Shown: positions 53,801-63,279 of the stretch, piece after piece
How the letters are laid out: the number at the start of each line of letters is the position of its first letter
How positions within the stretch are numbered: the first letter of the stretch is position 1
Source: Entamoeba invadens IP1
Taxonomy: Eukaryota; Evosea; Mastigamoebida; Endamoebidae
NCBI RefSeq assembly: GCF_000330505.1
Contig: NW_004191777.1
Location: 914,979 to 978,978, forward strand
Direction of reading: 5' to 3'
Length of the DNA stretch: 64,000 nt
Notes under the pieces: generated by a model
Seen by the model: only the letters and a program-made list of their open reading frames with translations
Database searches by the model: none
Told to the model about the DNA's origin: nothing
Translations under genes and position numbers: made by a program

Positions 53801-56552
53801 CCCATCTGTGGCAAAGGCTTGAACAGCTTCTTCAAATTACGCGGCAGCTTCTTTTCAAGTTGTTTTGGGAAGCTCATAGCAATCCACTTCAACACGCCAA
53901 CATACAGCAGTCTCGAGTTCTCATTTCGCCAGTTCACAATTTTTTGCAGGACATTTCGAAGTAACGAAAAGATGTAGATGTCGCTGTGGCTTTTCCCAAA
54001 GAAGTACGTTTGCGAGTGACAGTACTGCGCAGCAAATATCGCGTTTTCCTCATCGACATATTCAAAGATGATCAGTGTCAATCGGTCGAAGACTTGTCCC
54101 CACAGTAAGTCGTGCGATTCGCTATGAAACTCTTTGTGTTGTTGATATATACAGAACAAAGGCGATATCATTTCTTCCACTTCCATCACACTCAAGTCGA
54201 CGTTTTCAAGTAACACCAAGTCGATGACAAAATTCGCGTATTTCGTGTAGATCACCGACAGCTGTTCTCTTGGGACAAACGAGAAGATCAATTGCAAGTG
54301 TTGTGAAGTCAAGTCGATGACATTCTTCAGTACACTATTTTGACTCGTGTACAAGTCGAAGAACAGTTTTTGGTACTCGTCTCCTTCCAACAAAGAAGCT
54401 GCAATCAAATGGCCAAATAACTTGACTACATAATTCTTCAGTGCTTTTAATTGAGGTGAGATTTTTGTTTCCTCCAAAGAAAAACACTGAATGATGGTCT
54501 TGACGACACTCCGATACATGTCCTCTTTTTTCAACACAAGTGTTCGATAATTCGGAAATTGAAGAAAAACTAACGTCGCCATTGAAACTAGATATTTAAT
54601 AGTTTCAAAACTAGTATCATCGGGTGTGACATCGGGTCGCAGAACTCCACAAATGGCTTCATTAATCACTCTCACAAAAATGGCTGTCGGCGTTTTAAGG
54701 TCGGTGTTTGCGTTTGATAACAGATCTTTACAGAGTGGAGATGTGTTTAAAAACAGTGCTAGAAGGCAGTCGACGGTGTCTTTTGATATCAAAAATTTGT
54801 TAGAAATCCGGCAGAAAACGTCGACGTCTCTGCAGAGTTCAAAACAGAATTGACGCGACACCGCAGAGAAGTCAGTGCAAAGTCTCAGAAGGGGACAAAA
54901 CAGCATATCATCTATCTCTTCAAAATTGAAGAATTTGTAGAAGTACTCCACTGAGACATTAATCGTTAATCGTTGTGAAGTAATGATCTGATCGATCAAC
55001 ATTAAGAGTCTGTTACACCGATCGAAGATAATTGCATTCTGTATTATAGTTTCCCGTTTAATACTTTTACTATTCAATTTAACCATATCGAAGAATTCCT
55101 CAACGATTTGGAGGATGACCCCTATTTGCGAATTATTGAAGTTCACTGCAAACATTGCCAACAAGAAGTCGGAAGCAGACTTTATCACACATCCATCTGT
55201 CGATAAATCTATATAGAGTTCGAGCACTTTCTCCGTCAAATTTCCCGTATTTAAAGATTCCAATGATTTCCCTGATGAACTCTCACACACAATTCGAAGC
55301 ATCTTAAGTACATACTCGACTCGATGTGCATAGTTCTTCAGTAACTTAAAGTCCAGCACTAATTCCGTAATGATTTCCACTCGCGTTGGGATCACGAAAT
55401 CGCCATGTGGCGCTATGCCCGCAAACTCAAGTAGCTTCTGTAACACCTCCTCTGAGAGCAAGTCCTTCTTCTTGTGTAATAAGAAGTCCAAAACATAAAT
55501 TCCTCTCTTCTTATTACACTCGTTAAATAACTCTGACGACCGTTCTAGACAGCACAGCATCATTTCAAGCGCGTCCCGCAAATTTTGTTGTGTGTCACAT
55601 CTGTTGACGATTCCAAGAAGCATTGCAACTCCTCCAGTCCTATTAATCGATTCTGCAAATGGTGTTGGTGATGTTGGGAAGACATTCCCTTCGATGACCA
55701 AGTCCGTCCTTGTCGCGTCATTAATTAAGTCGCTCATACAGTACAAGATTTCATTTTGACTCAAATGGATAGTCACCTTCTTATTTCCGCTCGTGATGTT
55801 TAAAGACTCTCCATAGTAACTTGAGCAATATTTGGCCTTGTATCTTGGGCCTAAAAGTAGATGTCTGAGATCTNNNNNNNNNNNNNNNNNNNNNNNNNNN
55901 NNNNNNNNNNNNNNNNNNNNNNNNNNNNNNNNNNNNNNNNNNNNNNNNNNNNNNNNNNNNNNNNNNNNNNNNNATTGATCCACGTTGATGTTGGAACACG
56001 TGTCTGGAATGTACAAGACGCTCCATTTGCAATTGTGAGTATGTTGTCTTGTAATGTCAATGCTATTCCATTGTGTCCGGAAGGTGAAACTACATCCAAA
56101 ATAGTATAATTTCCTTTGGGGAGATATGCCCATAGAAAAATGGTGAAAGGGGGGGCGGGTACCCATGCATAGTTTTTGATGTTCGCAACACCACTTGATA
56201 AGTCGAAAGAAAGTCCACCCGCAGCCTCCCCTGAGGACATTTGGCTCAACGTTTCGAGGAGGTCTTGTGAGCAATTTTTAGTGTTGAGAAGTGCCAAAAA
56301 TTTCATTAACGTTCTTGGACGTATTGCGTAATTTCCTAGTCGTGAAATGAACGGTAAAAAATCATGTGGGATATTACCTGAAAAGTATGTGAAAATGGAA
56401 TCCAACAAATCAATTTGATGAGCTTTGTATAAAGAAAGTTGAGAATTGAATGACGTGGTTATATTTGAGAGAAGTATTTTCTCTTCAGCTTCTTTAGTCT
56501 TGTGGGATGGACGGAGGTAACTTGGGAACAAGTAATTGTTTAACGTGTCCAT
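50863..56552 (-). CDS. BEACH-domain protein with PH-BEACH and WD40 repeats (interrupted by assembly gap)
   Basis: A very large gene with a 100-N gap. The 5' part (56552-55974) starts MDTLNNYLF and ends in a concanavalin/LamG-like domain (FTIFLWAYLPKGNYTI, then VPTSTWI) typical of BEACH proteins. The 3' part (55872-50863, 1669 residues) continues with a long alpha-solenoid, a coiled charged region, a PH-BEACH domain (about nt 53340-52790), the BEACH domain (about nt 52710-51780) and WD40 repeats to the end. BEACH landmarks are [25 protein letters not shown] (split here only for citation), YRKLGFPI, PEFFYLPQFLINFN and LPPWA followed by WIDLIFGYKQRG. Such proteins (LYST, neurobeachin, LvsA families) control lysosome size, fission and membrane traffic. 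An insertion of about 75 residues splits the BEACH domain. Confidence 0.9.
55874..55973. other. Assembly gap of 100 N inside the BEACH gene
   Basis: Exactly 100 N, a placeholder of unknown true length. The frame on the two sides differs accordingly, so no joined protein should be read through it. Confidence 0.98.
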
Positions 56553-57089
56553 TGATATTAAAGTTTTTTTTCAAAAAAAAATTCATTCTATTGAAATTCG
56601 AAAAAGTTGGTAAAAAACATTCTTCACTTTTGGGTGTTTTTTATAATTATTTTTTTTAATCAATTGTAATTAATAGTTATTTGTTATTTTATTAATTTTT
56701 AATAAATAGAACAAAATAAAAAACAAAAGTGCTTCTTTCATTTTTTGAAAAAAATATTTGGTCGTGTTTTTGTTAGGCAATTAGTTGTCCTATTTCTGGG
56801 GTTTTTGATCAAAATTTTTATTTAACTATTTTCCAAAAAAATTATTATTTATAGTTATATATGTTTAATATAATAAATAATAATATTTATTATTGTTTAA
56901 TAATATATATACTTTTATAGAAAATAATTTTTATATTAACTATATCAAACAAATTATAGTTATTATTTATTAAACTATATCTTAATAGTAAAATTAAACC
57001 ATTTAAATAATTATATTAATATTAGTAAATTTAGCTTTGTAATAACCCGTGATGAATAATAAAATAATAATATATTTTGAATTATAATA
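56553..57089. other. AT-rich region between the BEACH gene and the transposon
   Basis: No gene. It ends at the TA (57088-57089) that is duplicated at the other end of the mariner element. Confidence 0.5.
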
Positions 57090-57606
57090 CAGTCAAAGTT
57101 TGTTTAGAAAGGATATAATTATTATTGGTTAGGATTTGTTTTTTCTAAAATGGGTATAATTTTTAATAAAATGGATACGATTTTTTTGAGAAATGATTTG
57201 ATTATCCGAAAAGGGTATATTTCCCAATAAAATGGATTAAAATCAATTAAATGGGATCGGATTATTTATAAAAAGGATTTGTTTTCTTATAAAAGGACGC
57301 AATTCCTAATAATTGAGACGCTATTTCTTTAAAATGGATATATTTTCGATTAATGGGATTGAATTCTTTATAAAAAGTATAGAATTTTTTAAATTTGGAC
57401 AGAATTTCCCAAAAAAGGATGTATTTACTGAAAGATTGGGCAAATTTACGTTGAAAAAGGATTGAATTCTTTATAAGTTATTGTGTTTTTACAGTCTTTT
57501 AAAACAATTCAAAAATTAACAAAAATAACGTACTAAAAATTTAATAATTTATACTAAATATTATAGTATTATTTAACAAATTTCATAAAAAAAACTCAAT
57601 GAAAAA
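57090..57606 (+). repeat. Left terminal inverted repeat
   Basis: About 517 bp. The outermost 26 bases read CAGTCAAAGTTTG and TTTAGAAAGGATA. From 57111 to 57462 it contains 18 degenerate copies of AAAAnGGATnnnATT at 18-22 bp spacing (mean 20.5). The rest, to 57606, is non-repetitive A/T-rich sequence, also mirrored in the right repeat. Confidence 0.93.
57111..57462 (+). repeat. Helically spaced 20.5-bp subrepeats inside the left inverted repeat
   Basis: The GGAT-like cores begin at about 57111, 57132, 57152, 57173, 57195, 57213, 57234, 57254, 57275, 57295, 57315, 57336, 57356, 57377, 57397, 57417, 57438 and 57459. Variants include GGGT, GGAC and GTAT. The mirror-image set lies in the right repeat. 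The spacing equals two turns of B-DNA, so all cores face one side. Confidence 0.85.
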
Positions 57607-57674
57607 ATAATTCTTGAAACATTATTCACAAATCAAATATAAAAATAAACATTTTAAACATAATAATCAGAACA

Positions 57675-59011
57675 ATGAGTCGATTAGATTATGTTGATAC
57701 TCGTGATCCAGAATCTCGTATAACCTACACACAAAACGCCCCAGAACCTTTACAGGGTACCTCGGTACAACAGGTACCAATTACTTATCAGGAATTGCCT
57801 CCTTTACCAAAAAGAAAAAGAGGAAGACCGAAAAAGACACAATTATTAAACACTTCTGCGACACTTCCTACATCATCCACATCAAATCTTTCCTACAAGA
57901 AGAGAGTGTACACACGAATAACTAACCAAATTAGAAACAAACTTATCGAAATGTGGAAAGAACATGGAGACTTTTGGTTATCGGGAAAGTATTCAGAAGA
58001 AGTTGGTATCAAGAAAAAATATGTTGAAAATATGTTAGTAAAACTAAGAGCTGGCAAATCTATTTACCCCAAGAACCATTATTATAGAAAAAGTAGTACA
58101 CTTCCTTTTCAACATCTTGTTGAAAATGCAATCATAAGAGACAGCACGATAACAATCGATGAAATCCGCGAGACGATTGCACAGGAAGAAAAACTTAGGA
58201 TGCAAAGAGGACAGGAAGAAATTATACTGAATTTTGAAAACATCGACAATACCATGATTTCAGATGAAGAGCTTGATAATTACGCGCCTTCCAAATCTTC
58301 GATTGCCAAATTTATGAGTGGACAAACAGCCAAAAACGAGGAACGAGAAGTCCCGATATTTTCGTTTAAACGAGTAAAAAATAGAGGAGTGTCGGCCAAC
58401 ACAACAGATAACAAAACAAAAAAATTGAAGCAGTTAATCAACTTCGTAGTTATATATCCGGCGGAGCAAAATGGGTCTGTGTCGATGAGACAAGTTGGAG
58501 AGTTGGTACAACAGCAGCTTATGGATGGGCAGCACGAGGAAAAGAATGTTTTGTAACCAAAGCAAAAGGAGGAGTGAGGCTGACGTCGATATGTGCTTTG
58601 GACTGTGATGGCTTTTCGTATTGCAATTTGACTTTTGGCACTAACACAATCGAATCATTCAAAACATATTTCAAATATCTCGAACATGAATATGATTTAA
58701 AGGGGCGTCGATGTGTTTTTTGGTGCGACAACTGCGATATACATAATTGTATTCAAAGAGTGCTCGAAGGAACGGGTCATGTCGTAGTTTTTAATGCGGC
58801 GTATTCACCTGCACTGAATCCTATAGAAAATGTCTTTGGGCTGTGGAAACGCAGAGTAGAAAAAAATATCAGAATTTGGAGAAGTGTTCAAGATTTGCTC
58901 GACAAAATAACAGAAGGATTCAAATCGATAAACAGTGAAGAAGCACAAGCAACATTTGAAAAGGTTAGAGAGGAAATATGGCCCAAAGTTTTCAACCGAG
59001 AAGATATTTAA
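57675..59011 (+). CDS. Mariner-superfamily transposase (DD32E), frame broken once
   Basis: The first frame runs 57675-58556 and the true continuation lies in the next frame from the A7 run at 58418-58424 to the stop at 59011. After the shift the text reads IEAVNQLRSYISGGAKWVCVDETSW, which carries the first catalytic Asp (nt 58484); shorter motifs follow: VFWCDNCDIHN (second Asp, nt 58727) and SPALNPIENVFGLWK (Glu, nt 58826). There are 32 residues between the second Asp and Glu, where Tc1 has 34. The N-terminus has an AT-hook core KRGRPKK (residues 48-54) and a helix-turn-helix region at about 85-130. It would cut and paste the element at TA. The single shift is a one-base indel in a homopolymer: a mutation, a sequencing error, or, less likely, programmed frameshifting. 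Confidence 0.88.
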
Positions 59012-59745
59012 TTTTTCATTGAGTTTTTTTTATGAAATTTGTTAAATAATACTATAATATTTAGTATAAATTATTAAATTTTTAGTACGTTATTTTTGTT
59101 AATTTTTGAATTGTTTTAAAAGACTGTAAAAACACAATAACTTATAAAGAATTCAATCCTTTTTCAACGTAAATTTGCCCAATCTTTCAGTAAATACATC
59201 CTTTTTTGGGAAATTCTGTCCAAATTTAAAAAATTCTATACTTTTTATAAAGAATTCAATCCCATTAATCGAAAATATATCCATTTTAAAGAAATAGCGT
59301 CTCAATTATTAGGAATTGCGTCCTTTTATAAGAAAACAAATCCTTTTTATAAATAATCCGATCCCATTTAATTGATTTTAATCCATTTTATTGGGAAATA
59401 TACCCTTTTCGGATAATCAAATCATTTCTCAAAAAAATCGTAGAGTCAGTCTTTTAACGTTATCTGGTCTCAAACGTTATCTGGTGGACAAAAAATAGCT
59501 TCATTTTTGTCTAAACATCGGGCATTAGGTAAAGCGTGAAAAAACCCGAAACAATTGGGATGGATTTTTGGGACTGCTCCCCGAATTATTCCATTTATTA
59601 TGGTCCAAAAGGCACCAGATAACGTTTGAGACCAGATAACGTTAAAAGACAGACTGTATCCATTTTATTAAAAATTATACCCATTTTAGAAAAAACAAAT
59701 CCTAACCAATAATAATTATATCCTTTCTAAACAAACTTTGACTGT
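59012..59745 (+). repeat. Right terminal inverted repeat, carrying a MITE insertion
   Basis: Reverse complement of the left repeat, split at TA 59441-59442 by a 214-bp insertion. Removing the insertion and one TA restores full pairing with the left repeat (ATCGTATCC in both). Confidence 0.93.
59443..59656. mobile_element. Nested 214-bp MITE with TA target duplication
   Basis: A non-coding insertion bounded by TA (59441-59442 and 59657-59658). Its ends are inverted repeats of about 43 bp: left GAGTCAGTCTTTTAACG, right (complement) CAGTCTGTCTTTTAACG, both followed by TTATCTGGTCTCAAACG and TTATCTGGT. Each end thus holds two direct copies of AACGTTATCTGGT 17 bp apart. The core is unique and has no frame. 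The ends share CAGTC and TA preference with the host element, so a mariner-type transposase should move it. Confidence 0.9.
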
Positions 59746-59747
59746 AA

Positions 59748-60130
59748 CTAATAATTTAAACCAAATAAATTGTTCAAAGTCATAAAAAAAGAAAAGTTGG
59801 TAATGTTAAAAAAAAGTCTATCAAAGCGTAGTTTCTAAAAAAAATGATAAAAATATATTCTTATTATTTTGTTATTTATATTACTATTAAAATACTTATA
59901 AAAACAGGATTATTGATACAAATTCTTAACTTAAAACTTATTTGTAAATTTTAGTTACTCTGGTCAAAGTCCACATTATTAGTTGAGACTTTTCAGACCA
60001 CAATTCCAATCAAATTAAAAACCGAAGTGGACTTCTTTGAAAATTCCAAAGAAATATTTTTGATTATTGCAAATAAGAATTTGAGAGCCTATAAAAAGGT
60101 TGTTGACTTCTTTTTCATTCAACCAGTGTA
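59748..60130. other. Intergenic region between the transposon and the Smr gene
   Basis: AT-rich for the first 200 bases, then more mixed sequence leading to a TATA box at 60090-60099. No other feature. Confidence 0.45.
60090..60099 (+). promoter_or_regulatory. TATA-box-like element of the Smr-domain gene
   Basis: TATAAAAAGG 31 bases before the ATG at 60131. A TTTTTCATTCAACC stretch just before the ATG could be the initiator. Confidence 0.6.
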
Positions 60131-60847
60131 ATGGGCTGCTGCTTGTCTAAAAAGTCGAATAAAGTCACCGAGAGCACACCTCTGAATGACCAGAAGACTA
60201 CCCCCAACACAGAAACTGTTCCAGCGCAGACCACCACAACATATCAAGGTATTGACAACACCAAACAAGATGCTCCAAAAGAACAAAAGCAAGCTGAAGG
60301 CACACACACTCCACAACCAAAAGGTGACGCACCAGTCATTGAAGATAGACCCAATGGCAAGAAAGAAGTAGTCTCTGGTGATAAAAGTATATTACTTGAT
60401 GAGATTTATGCAAAACACTACGGCAAAGTTGATAAAAAGCATGACGCAGTTGAAGAAGCCAAAAAGGCGTGGTTAGCCTCCAAAGAGTCCAAATCCCCGG
60501 ACACCCAAGAAAAGCACGACGCCTTCCAAAACCTCAAAAAGGAATTTGAAGATTCGAAACTTGAAGCCCACCGTGGTGCTTTCAATGAAGTTCAAATTTA
60601 TATGAATGAAGAAGACACCATTGATCTTCATGGACTTCAAATAGAAGGTGCTATTTTGATGATGAAAGAACAAATAGAACAACGCAAGTCACAAGGCAAA
60701 AAGGTCTTAAAACTTCAATGTGGGATGGGTCATCATAACACTGTAGGTTTTTCTAAAATCAAAGAAGAAGTCGTCAAACAACTCCAAGAAATGAAGATAA
60801 CTTACACTGAAGAAGCTGATCACGGCTTAGTCATTGCCAACTTGTAA
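60131..60847 (+). CDS. Smr-domain protein with N-terminal lipidation signal
   Basis: A 238-residue protein. MGCCLSKKS at the start has Gly2 for N-myristoylation and Cys3/Cys4 for palmitoylation. Residues 10-95 are Thr/Pro/Gln-rich and disordered. Residues about 95-155 form a charged helical hairpin that resembles DUF1771 (AVEEAKKAWLASKES, then a helix ending AFNEVQIYMNEE). Residues 160-238 are an Smr domain: TIDLHGLQIEGAILMM, then VLKLQCGMGHHNTVGFSKIK and a last helix and strand. DUF1771 plus Smr is the arrangement of N4BP2-like proteins; Smr domains bind or cut nucleic acid, often RNA. A membrane-anchored version is unusual. The domain assignment is firm, the lipidation is inferred, and catalytic activity is unknown. 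Confidence 0.85.
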   Translation: MGCCLSKKSNKVTESTPLNDQKTTPNTETVPAQTTTTYQGIDNTKQDAPKEQKQAEGTHTPQPKGDAPVIEDRPNGKKEVVSGDKSILLDEIYAKHYGKVDKKHDAVEEAKKAWLASKESKSPDTQEKHDAFQNLKKEFEDSKLEAHRGAFNEVQIYMNEEDTIDLHGLQIEGAILMMKEQIEQRKSQGKKVLKLQCGMGHHNTVGFSKIKEEVVKQLQEMKITYTEEADHGLVIANL

Positions 60848-60951
60848 GACATTGAATCGATTCGATTTTATTATACCATTATAATTCTTTTACTATAATT
60901 TATCATAAATTAAGACAACACAAATATTTATTACACAGCAGAAGTACAGCA

Positions 60952-63258
60952 TCACATTCTCAACAGCCGCATTAAAGAGTCGATGACTTCGTCATTGTGG
61001 ACGTACTCGTATTTATTCAGTTGTGCGGTGTTAATCAATTTCAAGAATTCAGAGAGACTTCTGATTTTGGCCAAGTTCAAGTATTTTTTGTCGGGGAGAA
61101 TGAACGTGTCCATCTCATTGATGTTGACAACGTCGTGCATCCAAAGCGACAAAATTGGTATTTTCGGGAATGGGCGCATCTCAAATAAAACTCTGTAGTT
61201 ATTATGGTTCTTACTTATTGAAAACGTGTCTTGGAGTTTCTCGTATATTTGAATGTATTTCTTGTCGACTTTCTAGTTGTAAATAATAGTATATTATTAT
61301 TATTCATTTATTATTGCATTATAGTATAGTAATAATACTAGAGTACTAGTGTAGTATAGTATTATTACCATATAATATTACTATTATTATTAATAGTATT
61401 ATTACTATACATTAAACTATAACAAACTTCCCATATAGCAGCACATGTTGTTGATGAACGAGACAAGACTGAATAGATGATAAACGCGATATTAAAGTCG
61501 TTTTCGTCGTAACACTCTTTGGCGACTTTAATCGCCTTTTCTACGTCTTCTTTCTTTGGTTCGGAACATAAGATGTCGACCATGATATCTTCAAAACACC
61601 GAAGCCCTTTGATATACCGTTCGAGACTCCCTTCTTCATTCCGAAGATACATGTCATACTTCATGACTTGACATAACCCAGTCTGGTCAAATAGAATCAC
61701 CTGTTGCGCAAAGACTTTCTTATCCATATCGAAAAACGCCTTTTTGACGGTCGATATGATCCGATTGATCTCTTCGACGTTCTTAAGAGTGATTCGGGAT
61801 CTCACTATACTTGCGCGCTTCTGGTCAAAAAGTGATTCGACGTGTTTGTTAGTGTAAGGACTCATTTTCGATAAACTTGTTCTTGGCTCTGCGTATTTCT
61901 TTAGTGTCTCCGTCAACTCGCCTTTGAACTTCTGCGTCATTAAAGTGCTTCGAACTAACACGGCTTTGACTCTTTCAAACAAATAGGCGCATTGCTCTCG
62001 TATTGCGTTGCCCATGATATCAAGCCAAGTCATGATCATCTTTTCGTATCGGTTCACTCCAAACGCAATCCACTCTTTCGTCACTCTCATGTCTTTCGAG
62101 TCCTTTTCCAGTTGGTCCAGTACCTTCACAAAACTTTCAAAAGTAGTTGGGAAGTCTGCAATGTAAGGAGTGAACTGGATGTAATCCTCTAAGAACTGTC
62201 CAAACTGATTGATACGACTAAACACTATTTGTAACATGACTTCGTTGCTACAATGTGTGATGACCAACGTTCTTCCACTTACAATATAAAATGGTTCTCT
62301 TGATTGGAGCTATATGTAAGTTATATTATTCTTATTATTATATTATATAATAATAGTTAATGTAGTATAGTTATAATATCAATTAATTAATTATTTAATT
62401 GATTATTTGCAATAATTGAGTAATTATTATTAATTAACTAATAGTTTATGATATTACAATTGCAAAAGTCCAACAACAAACATCAAAAACGTCTTGTTCC
62501 TTATTCTTACACAAATCTAAGAAACACCCAATTCGAAGTAACAAGTCGATAGACATTGTCCTCACAAACCCACCACAAACCATCACTCGACATATCATCT
62601 GCATGAAATTTTCATTTGCATCTCGCAGCCTTTTAAGATATTTAACAAAGCATCGGAGTAACTCGCAGTGTGTGACTTCCATTGCGTGGACACAAATTCT
62701 GCACTCGACAACGTCCGACTCTGTGTATGGTATTTTAACTCTCCCGCACCGTGTCTCGTCCTCGAAGATATAAATTGAGTGTGTGAAGCATTTCAAAAGC
62801 AGTTTCCCAAATTTGGTCGACATCTCTTTTTCACTCTTCGACTGTTTCCACGCGTCGGAGGACGGGATGATTTCCTTCATTAGGACGTCGACATCATTTT
62901 CCATGACACTTTCATTGATGAATTTTTCTTCGACGACTTCATGTGCCAAATCGAGCACATGGGTGGGTATACAGTCTGTTAACCCCACTGATTCGATGTC
63001 GACTCGTGTTCTAAAATTAGTTGATGTTTTTATCATGTCAGTCAATTTTTTGATTGTGTTTCTTCGTTTTGGTGTTGGTTGTTGTTCTGTTGTGTCTGTT
63101 TCTAAGAATAAGTCGGGCGAATTTTTGATTTTGTCTGGAGACCCTTTCGACTGGGAAATGGTCCTCTGACGCTTTTTATAGAGCGGAGAAAGTGTGGGCA
63201 TGGTCCCATCTTGGCCTATAGAGTTTGAACGTTGTGGAGAATTTATTTGGATACTCAT
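60952..63258 (-). CDS. Ras guanine nucleotide exchange factor (RasGEF), three exons
   Basis: Exons 63258-62482, 62309-61428 and 61272-60952, all phase 0, give 659 residues. Both introns begin GTTTGT and end TAG (172 and 155 bp). The CDC25/RasGEF catalytic domain spans the end of exon 2 and exon 3: AIKVAKECYDENDFNIAFIIYS resembles the FIxIAxxCxxLxNFNS block, and FEMRPFPKIPILSLWMHDVV resembles the IPxLGxxLxDL block, ending in LAKIRSLSEFLKLI. The N-terminal 100 residues are Ser/Thr/Pro and basic-rich. Residues 110-260 resemble a RasGEF N-terminal helical module. It should exchange GDP for GTP on Ras-type GTPases. A GAAC-like AATGAACT is found 14 bases upstream of the ATG. Intron 2 can fold into TAATAATACT hairpins. 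Confidence 0.85.
61273..61427 (-). other. Hairpin-rich intron 2 of the RasGEF gene
   Basis: A 155-bp intron with a GTTTGT donor and a CTAG acceptor, made almost wholly of inverted and direct copies of AGTAATAATACT-like strings that could fold into stable stems. Confidence 0.75.
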
Positions 63259-63271
63259 CGCTGTTATTTAC

Positions 63272-63279
63272 AGTTCATT
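63272..63279 (-). promoter_or_regulatory. GAAC-box-like element AATGAACT
   Basis: A perfect minus-strand match to the GAAC core described for Entamoeba promoters, 14 bases from the RasGEF ATG. It normally lies between the TATA and the initiator. An 8-mer can occur by chance. Confidence 0.45.

Larger units (their letters stand above)
57090..59745 (+). mobile_element. Mariner-superfamily DNA transposon with long terminal inverted repeats
   Basis: The element starts CAGTCAAAGTTTG and ends in the exact complement, CAAACTTTGACTG, with TA on both sides (57088-57089 and 59746-59747), the target duplication of Tc1/mariner elements. The two inverted repeats are about 517 bp each (57090-57606 and 59012-59745 without the inserted MITE), and I see no mismatch between them by eye. 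Between them is one transposase gene. The total is 2656 bp including a 214-bp nested MITE plus its TA duplication; the element alone is about 2440 bp. Identical long repeats argue for recent movement or for gene conversion. The ends match mariner practice, but the repeat length is far above the usual 20-200 bp. Confidence 0.93.

Noticed and set aside
55974..56274. N-terminus of a single 1803-residue protein read through the N run
   Set aside because: The part beyond the gap is in a false frame; the true 5' part is the MDTLNNYLF frame starting at 56552.
58574..59011. Separate 145-residue gene starting at a GTG
   Set aside because: It is the C-terminal half of the mariner transposase; the frame is open further upstream to the A7 run and carries the first catalytic Asp there.
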